64,000 nucleotides of DNA from Candidatus Sericytochromatia bacterium (GTDB taxonomy: Bacteria; Cyanobacteriota; Sericytochromatia; UBA7694), in NCBI GenBank assembly GCA_018780035.1, contig JADMKE010000028.1, forward strand, positions 45,170 to 109,169. The letters are read 5' to 3'. The translations under genes were made by a program, and so were the position numbers. Below are positions 54,601 through 62,029 of the stretch, piece after piece; positions within the stretch are counted from its first letter, which is position 1; each line of letters starts with the position of its first letter. Under the pieces are notes generated by a model. The model worked only from the letters and a program-made list of their open reading frames with translations, was not told the origin of the DNA and did no database searches.

Positions 54601-57328
54601 GGGGATTTCGCTGGTTCAAACCGTCAAGCTCGAACCCCCTTCTGAAGCAGAAACCAAAGCGCTGATGACAGCCCAGATTCAACTTCAGGAAATCGAAAAG
54701 AACATCGGCGACTTAACCGAAAGCAACAAACGTGTCGGGGCAGATATTCAGAAAATCAAAGACAATGCCGGAAATCTGTTTACCTGGGACTCAGCAGAAT
54801 GGGAGGCCGTCTCGGAGAATTTGAGCCGCAATCTGGCTATTTCGTTTGTGGCTGGAGCCGCTCTTAATTTGGTTGGCGGCAAATCGATGGTCTCGCGCAT
54901 TGCCTTCAATTCAGGTTCGAGTGCCGCTGAGACGATCGGCAATAATGCTATCGCCAAATATGTGGATGGCAAAGATAACCAGGAACTCTGGGATGGTGTG
55001 ATTCAAAACGTTCTGACATCAACCATTGCCGGCGAAGCCTCAAATATGATTCAAAACCGCCAGGCAGCCAAAATGGGACTGAACAGTACGGCAGAAGGTC
55101 GGCTGATGCAACAGCTACAAATAGCGGAAAAAAGCCCAACAACAGGCCATTTATCCGGTCTACTGAAAGAAGCTGGGTTCATTGCCGAAGCCCCAGAAAC
55201 CCATGGTCCGGCTGTCGCAAAAGTGTTGCAAAGCCATCCCGAATTCAGCGCTTTTGTTAACAGCAACTTGCGAAACCAGCGCATGACAATGGCCCAAGAG
55301 TTTTCAAATCAAATTGGAGAAACGGCCCAAAAATCCCACCCCCGAGCCGATGCCGAGAAAACGGTCACGCGTTTCTGGGAAGCCCAGGAACAAATCTATC
55401 TCTTAGAACAGCAAAAACAGCGCTTGGCAGATACCCCAGATAGCCCTGAAAAAACAACCCGCTTGGGAGAAATAGACAGCCAGCAAAATGGCTGGAAACA
55501 AACCGCTGAAGCCATTGTGCGTGGCAAGCAGGCCGTGGATTCTCAGGGGCAAATACTGGGCGAGAAGATACCCACACAAGCCAAGATAGAGCAAACGGCG
55601 GCTCAACGTGAACAGCGAGCGATTGACGAAGAGGGCGATCTCCAGCGGCTTGAAGAACCAAATGAAAGCCCAGATAAACTCCCTGCCACAGATCTCGACG
55701 TCGCGATGAAGCCCTTGAGAGCGAATGAGCCCAGCCAGCGCACCCGCGAGCTGGCCAGCCGTATTGAGCTAATGGCCCAGGCTGACCCTGCTGGTTTGCA
55801 AAAAATCCAACAGGTTTTGGACGAAAGCGCACCTGACATCACCGATGAGATCAAGGCGGAATTTTTATCACGGGTAGAAAGCCGCCTCAAAGACCCCCAT
55901 TTTCAGGGCAAATCCGTTTTTGAAGTCATGAAGTCGGTGGTCAAAGACGATCCGGCTAGCTTCACCAAAAAAGGCCAAAGGGTTCCCCTGAGTGCCTTAC
56001 AAGCTGAAGGCACGTTCAGTCGTGTCGTAACGATGACCGCTGTCTATCGGGAATACTTGCGTGATGGGGCTCGGCAACAACTCAAGGATCAATTTGGGAT
56101 TACCAATGACAAAGAGTTTGCTGCGCGGGTCAAAGAAGACCCAAGCCTTTTCAGCCTGGATATGCTCAATCCAGAAGCCCTGATCTCAGGGGGCAATGAA
56201 ACAGGGTGGTGGACTCCCAAAGGCCAATCTGAGGCCAAGACAACCAGCGAACTTGCCCAGGAAGTGGCAGTAGATCCCAAGCGGTTTGAAGCCGGCACCT
56301 TGCGTCTCTCGATTGAACCCAAAGCCCTCTATGATCTCGGCCTGCGCAAGCCCACGGCCCTGGATGGGATGTTTGAAGAATGGCGAGAAGTGGGAGCCGA
56401 TGAAGCGCTTGGACGCACAGATGGCAATAAATCCGAGGGGGTGATCAGCGGTATTCCCCTCAATAAAATGGGCAATATCGAAGTTTTCAGTGCGCAGGGG
56501 CGGGTTCAACTCAATTTAGAAACCGTGGAACGTTCGCAGCGGCTTAAAGAAGCGGTGGTCTTGCGCGGGGGCAAACCAGAATGGGTCGAGGCCGGTCAGA
56601 AAAAAATCAAGCAAATCCTCAATGAAGCCGCCAGTGGGATTACCGCTGAAATCAAAGCTGAATTTTTTAAGCGGGTCGAAGTGGCTTTGCAAGACCCCAA
56701 ATACAATGACAAATCTGTCTTTGAAGTCATGCAAAAAGTGGTCTCCGATGATCCCAAACGCTTTACCAAACAGGGAGAACGTATCCCGCTCGAAGCGTTA
56801 AAAGCCGAGGGCACCTTTACCCGAACAGTTACCATGACAGCGGTTTACCGCGAATTCATGAGCGATGCTACCCGGTTGCGGCTAAAAAATGAATTTGGGA
56901 TTACCAATGACAAAGCGTTTGCTGCCCAGGTCAAAAAAGACCCTTCTTTCTTTGGGATGGATTTGGTCGATCCCCATGCGCTGATCTCGGGCGGCAATGA
57001 AACGGGTTGGTGGGCAGTCAAGGGGCAGTCAGAGGCCCAGAACACAAAAGCATTGGCCCAAGAATTGGCTGTAGATCCCGAGCGTTATGAAGCGGGTACC
57101 CTGCGTTTTTCAATTGAACCCGAAGTGATGTATCAAGCTGGAGCACGCAAACCAACGGCCCTCGATGGCATGTTTAAAGAGTGGGTCGATGTCTCCCCCG
57201 ATCAGCTCATGGGCAAAACCGAAGGCAATAAATCCGAGGGGGTCGTGTATGGGGTTCCCCTGCAACACGTTGGCAGCATAGAATATTTTACCAAAACGGC
57301 CCGCGTGGAAGTAAATATAGATGATTGA
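51617..57328 (+). CDS. Giant polymorphic-toxin-like protein with twin C-terminal repeats
   Basis: A 1903-residue protein. AAGAAGGAA precedes the start; ATG at 51617 is chosen over the TTG three bases earlier. No signal peptide. N-terminal half: helical, Gln/Leu/Lys-rich (about 30-480). Near residue 497 an EF-hand-like loop reads DKNKDGKLDGPL. A very hydrophobic Ala/Gly/Val region (about 752-800, TKTVAIVAAATVATVATGGA) resembles glycine-zipper segments of toxin translocators. A coiled-coil (about 945-985) and a second hydrophobic part (about 1085-1125) follow. The C terminus carries two copies of a 245-residue domain (about 1392-1640 and 1659-1903, offset about 267) sharing FGITNDK, ISGGNETGWW, KPTALDGMF and GNKSEGV. 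The doubled domain is the likely effector or binding part; it does not match any toxin I can name. Confidence 0.85.
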   Translation: MKVETRVLPPAQFDRSTFLQSNPQSTSPQIEKAPTSNLDSLQIRVQDTLKLGAAEPNPDNRTIGQLNEALQSLKQLTNSGANASDLSVLQRFQSETLPKNIAALKVNQRDLQEQMKGLPVSAPERKNLALQLQVVNESLAIFQQAARLLANSPLFQKNSVSTQTTDADEQKAIAELTNLSLDQVTPANFERLDQLLATYNQSKLSPKPPLSQDLVNNLETLFLNEVSQREPAEQTRLLSMLPGIDANDLLLVQARGSLGILGQLKASQGDISQVPPALQQTLVNQLNQTLKMSGSTLQVEGLEDSKVTEAVQELEKQLGLPVTGDVTVENLREIEKTQKNLYVIMTNARNILYDEILSAGEDKVQTLESLLGKGDAINQKEALNHVRALRQKYFWLTDKQITEDKLSPELYADTMKARQNWLNENREIMGQSQTFLLKEASMVKRILAKQGGEASFSQLEAMANNADAFTLQERAALQKLVQNSKVYDYVWSIEVGDKNKDGKLDGPLTPSDRSKTTLTVNKLQEFSRAIARDFIDNGGDTGSKTRGIRIPAFYDGRIDAAKIYDAGKVSGDEWFSWTGLGAGTNEEAIKTTLQNAQASRGKLIALKRDYERMYETELKNDVQGEFSGGELGENLAYVNSAGEDWIAEQEIGTAERAELLLAKFKPQIDQIGADNGPIAWAVGHSSDDDARQQELLGLYDQAQRSLAQWKANPKDAQAEKELMTLTSKVLIRLQADQQADSAYSAMKDEAVAVTKTVAIVAAATVATVATGGAGAPALLAAVAAGTAAGTTVAVIGEAADQVGDYIGESNRNAIATNIAQEQQQAVSEVDNGDDAFKTQILRELDTRLEGLEREQADRKVFDREKLLNATYEGFKTSLITSGMTVATMGLSQLGGSAKIEAAFAAMGKSGNISRMALINGISGAAGDVAGKIISPLKLNTTSSPEKVAEVVGQMEQHLSENTQILNQLEKQKETLQAQISAFNQKYQPVTPDSDTGISLVQTVKLEPPSEAETKALMTAQIQLQEIEKNIGDLTESNKRVGADIQKIKDNAGNLFTWDSAEWEAVSENLSRNLAISFVAGAALNLVGGKSMVSRIAFNSGSSAAETIGNNAIAKYVDGKDNQELWDGVIQNVLTSTIAGEASNMIQNRQAAKMGLNSTAEGRLMQQLQIAEKSPTTGHLSGLLKEAGFIAEAPETHGPAVAKVLQSHPEFSAFVNSNLRNQRMTMAQEFSNQIGETAQKSHPRADAEKTVTRFWEAQEQIYLLEQQKQRLADTPDSPEKTTRLGEIDSQQNGWKQTAEAIVRGKQAVDSQGQILGEKIPTQAKIEQTAAQREQRAIDEEGDLQRLEEPNESPDKLPATDLDVAMKPLRANEPSQRTRELASRIELMAQADPAGLQKIQQVLDESAPDITDEIKAEFLSRVESRLKDPHFQGKSVFEVMKSVVKDDPASFTKKGQRVPLSALQAEGTFSRVVTMTAVYREYLRDGARQQLKDQFGITNDKEFAARVKEDPSLFSLDMLNPEALISGGNETGWWTPKGQSEAKTTSELAQEVAVDPKRFEAGTLRLSIEPKALYDLGLRKPTALDGMFEEWREVGADEALGRTDGNKSEGVISGIPLNKMGNIEVFSAQGRVQLNLETVERSQRLKEAVVLRGGKPEWVEAGQKKIKQILNEAASGITAEIKAEFFKRVEVALQDPKYNDKSVFEVMQKVVSDDPKRFTKQGERIPLEALKAEGTFTRTVTMTAVYREFMSDATRLRLKNEFGITNDKAFAAQVKKDPSFFGMDLVDPHALISGGNETGWWAVKGQSEAQNTKALAQELAVDPERYEAGTLRFSIEPEVMYQAGARKPTALDGMFKEWVDVSPDQLMGKTEGNKSEGVVYGVPLQHVGSIEYFTKTARVEVNIDD

Positions 57329-57396
57329 GCCAACGAAACCCAAGGGCACAGCCTGCTGGGCAGCGACAAAAACACAGCGTGAATAAGGTATAGAAC

Positions 57397-58056
57397 ATGA
57401 CCGATTGGAAAAACGAAATTCGCAAGCAATTATTGGATGGGTCGCCCTGGGGCGAAAAAAATGATCTTTGGCCCTACGAAGGCTTGGAACGCCAATTGCT
57501 TTCGGCCAATCCAGAAGATCGGTCGGCCCTGGTTCAGGCCTGTCAGGCTTTAATCACCGACGCCGATCCCCAGGTGCGCACGGGCATCGTGGCCATTTTG
57601 AGTGAAATTGCCCCAGATGTCGGCGCAGAATGGCTCTACTCTCAATTGCTCAACCACCCCCAGCTCTTTGTGCAGGTCGCTCCCGAAAAGGCCAAACTGC
57701 CACATCCCAGCTTGGATAAAGAAATCCTGCTGGCCATGGCCCAGGTGGTGAAAGCCACCGATCAGCGTATCATCGCCTATCTGCGCGAAGCTGCCCGAAT
57801 CCCCGACTGGGGCACGTGGTTGCTGCCCACCTTGGCCAAAGTCGACAGCGACTGGCTGGTGGCAAATGCGGCAGAGCTGGTGCCTCATCAAGTGGTCAGT
57901 GTGCTTTTGCCTCTGAGCCCAGCGCAACGAAAAAAACTTGTCTTGGCCTTAGCCCCTTGGCCACAAGAGACCTTGGAGCATATTTCTACTCAATTCTGGC
58001 GTCAGTTTGAACCCGCTGAAGCCCAAGCCCTGCAAGCCCTGATGCGAGGCCAGTGA
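57397..58056 (+). CDS. HEAT-like protein, 219 aa
   Basis: A 219-residue soluble protein. Start ATG at 57397; AAGGTATAGAAC lies before it. Repeats of HEAT type are seen weakly (DADPQVRTGIVAILSEIAPDVG, then LDKEILLAMAQVVKATDQRIIAYL). It is the closest gene downstream of the giant protein (68-bp gap), so it may be its chaperone or immunity partner; genes directly after polymorphic toxins are often immunity genes. That role is inference only. Confidence 0.7.
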   Translation: MTDWKNEIRKQLLDGSPWGEKNDLWPYEGLERQLLSANPEDRSALVQACQALITDADPQVRTGIVAILSEIAPDVGAEWLYSQLLNHPQLFVQVAPEKAKLPHPSLDKEILLAMAQVVKATDQRIIAYLREAARIPDWGTWLLPTLAKVDSDWLVANAAELVPHQVVSVLLPLSPAQRKKLVLALAPWPQETLEHISTQFWRQFEPAEAQALQALMRGQ

Positions 58057-58143
58057 AAGGCGCAGAGACAGTTCGTCTTTCTAAACAGCCAATAGTCAGG
58101 CTCTTTGGCTCTCGAACGGCAGTGGTAAATTTTCGCCTTTAAT

Positions 58144-60969
58144 TTAAAAATCTGGAAGATGAGACCTGTGACCCACATACAAATAATCCAGGCCCTGTCT
58201 CACCAGGGTGCATTCCTGTCCTTCGCGCTCGGCCACCCAGATTGCCTTTTGGGGTGCCAGGTGTTTGATCAGCTTGAGAGCCCGCAGACGCAATTCTGCA
58301 CTGTCATTGAGCGCGATCTTTTGTAATTTGGGGAGAAGATCGGTGTGAAAAAGCTTCGGTTCGAGATTCAGGGCCTGTTTTCGCAGCGAATAAGCGGGCG
58401 TTTCTAAGAGTCCTGGCAATAAATGGGAAATCTGCTCAGGGGCAAAGTGGTTGAGGCATTTGAGCAGACCTTTGCGCACACTGGGGCAAAGCGACTCTTT
58501 TTGCAAAAGCTGCAAAATGCGCTTTTTTTCTGAGTGGAACAGCTCCGAAGGCAGGTTCAGATTTTCCAGAAGAGAGTGAAAGGGGCAGGCCAATTCCCGC
58601 TCTGCATCCCAGCTTTCGAGACTGTTGAGCAGCAAATGGAGCCGGTTGGGGTCTTCAATTCGCAATGCTTTTGGGTTGTCTGAGGTGCGAGCTAAAAAGT
58701 GTAAACTGGCCTGAATCAGATCACTGTCATCGCTTGCAAGATTTTGCCAAATTTGATCGGTTTCTTGCCATCTCAATCCCTGGGGCTGAAAATAGCGCAG
58801 AGCAAGTAACTTTGCCGGACGATCGTCTAAATCCAGCAATTGCCTTAAAAAAGTAAGGGCTTCTGGCTTTTTGAAGTATAAACGGCACAGGGCTTCCTGC
58901 TCGCGGGGCGATAGGTGTAGCAAATCTGTCTCAAGCAGTTGCAGATAGATCTGGCGATCGCCCCAATGGGCTTTGAGTACCTGATGGCTAAGCCGCAGGT
59001 CCGGCCCAGATAAGCTTTGCTCAAGCAGAGGCAATTCTGGCAACAAATCATTAAACTGGGCCAGTCTTGCCCAGCCCCCGTGGTATAAATTCTGGCTCAG
59101 GCTTGTCTGCAGGGCCAACAAAGGGGGGGTGTGCCAGTAATGGGGATTCCAGCTCAGGTGTTCTAAAAACAGTTCCAAGGCTTGATCCTGCAGCGAAACC
59201 AATTCTATCAGGGGCTCCTCCAGGTTATACAAATGGGTCAAAATTTGCGCTTCGGCCAGATCTTCAGGATCTGGGCGCGTATCGTCCCGATGTAATTCCG
59301 GCCCCGCATTCAGGCGACTTTCCTGTTCCAGATTTAACAACGCTTGAAATGCTTGGGTTTCTGTACCCGTGATCTCCGCTTTCAGCCTGTCAAAGAGCAG
59401 CGGATAGAGGGTTTCAGCATCTTCTGAAAAACCCAACTTGCAAAGGGCCTGAGCCAGCTCTAACAGCACCTCGCTGGGGCAATCTTGCAATTGAGCCAAA
59501 AGCGCTGGCCGACTACGGGTATCCTGCAGAAAATTCAAACCGCGTGCAGCTATCAGCTGTAATTGGGGATGGGTTAAATACTGCAAACAGGCCAAATAAG
59601 CTGACTCTTTTTCTTCCAGGATCTGAATTTGCAGCCATTGGCTGTCTCTGTCGGTCTGAATCGCTGGACAAATCTGACCAGGGGGGGCATCTGCGCTCAA
59701 TCTCTGCCAGTGTTCGAGAAAGGCCTGGGGTTGTTTGAGCACCTGCAGAGCCGCTCGATTCAGAAAAAGTTTCCCTTCTCGCTCGGAGACAAGGCCAAAA
59801 ACCTGTGAGAGATTCTGAACCAACAGATCCCGCGGAGCCAGATTATACGACAGACAGAGGTTGTGTAGCAGCAGGTCTCTTTTTTCCTGCAGGGTCAGCA
59901 CATGCTGCAATTGTGCGGTTTGTTCAGCCGTCAGCGTTTCTGTGACGTTTTCTGTCTCAAGTAGTTGGGCCAGATCTCTTAACATCCCTGGATATTCTCC
60001 CAAAGCATCAGGATCTTCCTTCATCAGATCGGGCATTGGCAGATGTGCCTCAAGCAGAAAGGCAATGGCCTGCTCTGGTTGAAGTGTTAAAAGGGCATCA
60101 GCAGCTTCAAGTTGGACGTTCTGGTCTGGATGATGCAGCAGGGAATGCAAAGCGGGAATGGCTTCGGGAGCTTTTAAATCACCCAAGACTTCGATGGCCT
60201 TCGTTAAGACAGGGATATCCGGATCTGCCAACAGGGCAACCAAAAACGGAATTACCTCTGGGCTTGCGATCATTCCCAAAGCCTGAATTGTGGCTTTTCT
60301 GACCCCCGCATCTGCGTCTTGTAAACAGGGGATGAGCTTTGCGACCGAGTGGGGGGATTTGAATTGTCCAAGGGATTCGATTGCCGCTATTTTCACCCGG
60401 AGATCGGAATCCTGTAAAAGTGTCTCAAGATCTGGAACGTTATTCTCGTCGCCAATGCGGCCCAAGGCCTGTGCGGCATGGTAACGCACGCCTGGCAACT
60501 GATCTTTGAGCAAGGGGAGGAGATCTGGCCGCGCGGAATGGACATCGAGATCTTTCAAAAATTCTGCAGCTGCGGCACGAACGCTCGGGTAGGCATCTTT
60601 TAACGCCAGGAGAATGTTGGGAATGGCGGCTTTCACTTCCAATTCCCCCAGGGCATTGATCACCGTTTGCTTTTTTAAGCCCTGTGACGTATTCAGGGCT
60701 TGCATTAAAGCCGGAATGGCATCAGCCCCAAAATCCAAGATCCTTTGCATCACTTCAATAATCAGAACTTCATCCAGCGCGTGGATTTTGTCTGCAATGC
60801 TGAACGATTCGATCAGCATTTCCAGGTATTGGTCTTTTTGCCAAGCGCTAAAATGGGTTTTGCACCAGGAGCTGATTGACGGATCGGGGTGTTCAACCAG
60901 CACCCGAACCAGTTCTTCGGGGCTTCTTTCGCCATTGTCTTCTGCATCGGAGCTGAAAAAAAAGTCCAT
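58144..60969 (-). CDS. HEAT-repeat protein, 941 aa
   Basis: A 941-residue soluble protein. The first about 300 residues consist of at least seven HEAT units (KKQTVINALGELEVKAAIPN, PSVRAAAAEFLKDLDVHSA, PGVRYHAAQALGRIGDENN, AGVRKATIQALGMIASPEV). Residues 300-600 are helical without clear repeats, the rest has scattered HEAT or Leu-rich helices. No enzyme motif. The C terminus ends in YVGHRSHLPDF. It starts 13 bp after the stop of a four-CxxC zinc ribbon gene, so the two form an operon. Probably a scaffold for a nucleic-acid- or protein-bound complex. Confidence 0.87.
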   Translation of the reverse strand: MDFFFSSDAEDNGERSPEELVRVLVEHPDPSISSWCKTHFSAWQKDQYLEMLIESFSIADKIHALDEVLIIEVMQRILDFGADAIPALMQALNTSQGLKKQTVINALGELEVKAAIPNILLALKDAYPSVRAAAAEFLKDLDVHSARPDLLPLLKDQLPGVRYHAAQALGRIGDENNVPDLETLLQDSDLRVKIAAIESLGQFKSPHSVAKLIPCLQDADAGVRKATIQALGMIASPEVIPFLVALLADPDIPVLTKAIEVLGDLKAPEAIPALHSLLHHPDQNVQLEAADALLTLQPEQAIAFLLEAHLPMPDLMKEDPDALGEYPGMLRDLAQLLETENVTETLTAEQTAQLQHVLTLQEKRDLLLHNLCLSYNLAPRDLLVQNLSQVFGLVSEREGKLFLNRAALQVLKQPQAFLEHWQRLSADAPPGQICPAIQTDRDSQWLQIQILEEKESAYLACLQYLTHPQLQLIAARGLNFLQDTRSRPALLAQLQDCPSEVLLELAQALCKLGFSEDAETLYPLLFDRLKAEITGTETQAFQALLNLEQESRLNAGPELHRDDTRPDPEDLAEAQILTHLYNLEEPLIELVSLQDQALELFLEHLSWNPHYWHTPPLLALQTSLSQNLYHGGWARLAQFNDLLPELPLLEQSLSGPDLRLSHQVLKAHWGDRQIYLQLLETDLLHLSPREQEALCRLYFKKPEALTFLRQLLDLDDRPAKLLALRYFQPQGLRWQETDQIWQNLASDDSDLIQASLHFLARTSDNPKALRIEDPNRLHLLLNSLESWDAERELACPFHSLLENLNLPSELFHSEKKRILQLLQKESLCPSVRKGLLKCLNHFAPEQISHLLPGLLETPAYSLRKQALNLEPKLFHTDLLPKLQKIALNDSAELRLRALKLIKHLAPQKAIWVAEREGQECTLVRQGLDYLYVGHRSHLPDF

Positions 60970-60982
60970 GGGGGTTGTTTGC

Positions 60983-61129
60983 TTAGACCTTTTCGACTTT
61001 CATTTTGCTACAGACCGGACAGACCAAGCCTTTGTAACATTGGGGACAAAGAAAAATCCCGCAATGACTGCAACGCCCCCAGATAGAACGGTGATCTTTC
61101 TTACATTTGCCACAAAATCCGAATGACAT
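60983..61129 (-). CDS. 48-aa double zinc ribbon protein
   Basis: A very short gene with a strong GGAGG nine bases before the ATG at 61129. It encodes 48 residues with four CxxC pairs (C6/C9, C20/C23, C28/C31, C37/C40), so two zinc ions can be bound in rubredoxin-like knuckles: CGKC, CSHCG, CPQC and CPVC. It ends 13 bp before the 941-residue HEAT gene and is surely co-transcribed. It may bind nucleic acid or act as an adaptor for the HEAT protein. Confidence 0.8.
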   Translation of the reverse strand: MSFGFCGKCKKDHRSIWGRCSHCGIFLCPQCYKGLVCPVCSKMKVEKV

Positions 61130-61252
61130 TGCTAATTTCCTCCGAAATTTACTATGTAAATAATTGTACTAAAATATGTAAATCATGTAAACAAACCTAA
61201 AGACAGAATAGGCTTGTTTCTTTGCTTAACCCGAAATCTCAGAAACGACAGA

Positions 61253-61609
61253 TTAATGCCAGGCCAATTTTTCCCAGTCTTCTTTAGAAAACTCTCCAAA
61301 CAATTGGTTTTGAGGCAGATGAAAACGCTTGTGTGCCTGGTTGGGTCGGCCTTTTGCGATTTGTTTTCTGGGTTCTTGTTTCCAAGTTGTGATCACCACT
61401 TTTTCGCTGGCATCGGTGATCACCACCAAATTGAATTGTTTTCCGTTTTGATGGGTGACAGCACCTTTGCTCAGTTTGTGCAGTACGCGGCCCTGGGGCA
61501 AAGCATAACTTTTGCCTTTTTTAATTACGGTATTCAAAATTTGTGGAAGGATTTCACGCTCTTGGCACCGTTGCATCGCATGGTCGGTTACATAGGTCTG
61601 CTGGCTCAT
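61253..61609 (-). CDS. DUF4258-like protein, possible toxin
   Basis: A 118-residue basic protein; AGGAGA eight bases before ATG 61609 decides the start. The N terminus (YVTDHAMQRCQEREILPQIL) with H-A-x-x-R-x-x-x-R matches DUF4258, small domains I know as putative toxins or mobile-element proteins. The following strands (GRVLHKLSKGAV, FNLVVITDASEKVVITTWKQ) complete a small alpha/beta fold like the RelE-type toxins. No antitoxin gene is next to it. Its upstream DNA is more AT-rich than the chromosome core. Confidence 0.75.
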   Translation of the reverse strand: MSQQTYVTDHAMQRCQEREILPQILNTVIKKGKSYALPQGRVLHKLSKGAVTHQNGKQFNLVVITDASEKVVITTWKQEPRKQIAKGRPNQAHKRFHLPQNQLFGEFSKEDWEKLAWH

Positions 61610-62029
61610 CTTTCGGTTCTCCTTCAATCTGCTTTACTTAAATTGATTATTGCCTGCGGTATTCGCCAAGAGGTGTCTCTTTTGAGCTGGAATGGATTTA
61701 TCGAAGGGCTTAAACTGAATACTAGATTTGATGTCTATCACTGAATTGAAATCGATAAAGGACACTCCTTTTGGGGTGATGAATCCAGTGGGCCAGTAGA
61801 TGAACACTGACATTTTAAGTGTTTGCTACCTAGGAAGATTTCAGTTAAAATAGCTCGTCTGGTTGTCTGAACAATCTTGGATCTTGAAATCTAAATTTCA
61901 ACTGATGATTTGGACGTATAGCCAAAACAAGTTTTGCCCACATTTCTGTCCAAGCTTTTTCTGGATAGTCGGATACAGAGGTGGATGAATTAGTCTGCAT
62001 AATACTTACTGTTAAAGAGGTCTTAAGTG
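61610..62029. other. 417-bp intergenic, AT-richer, near the accessory genes
   Basis: Between the DUF4258 gene and the 519-residue gene. It contains one small candidate reading frame on the minus strand (listed separately), an AAGAGG site for the right-hand gene and little else: no clear terminator, tRNA or inverted terminal repeat. Confidence 0.5.
61845..62000 (-). CDS. Possible small protein, 51 aa
   Basis: An ATG at 62000 opens a 51-codon frame (MQTNSSTSVSDYPEKAWTEM..., ending PDELF). The composition looks protein-like (mixed Trp, Lys, Arg, Pro, Phe), but there is no clear ribosome site and no family is recognised. May be a fragment of a larger old gene. Confidence 0.25.
   Translation of the reverse strand: MQTNSSTSVSDYPEKAWTEMWAKLVLAIRPNHQLKFRFQDPRLFRQPDELF

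Noticed and set aside
61214..61744. 176-codon plus-strand frame over the DUF4258 gene
   Set aside because: It lies antisense to a gene with a clear ribosome site and family motif, and has no site of its own.
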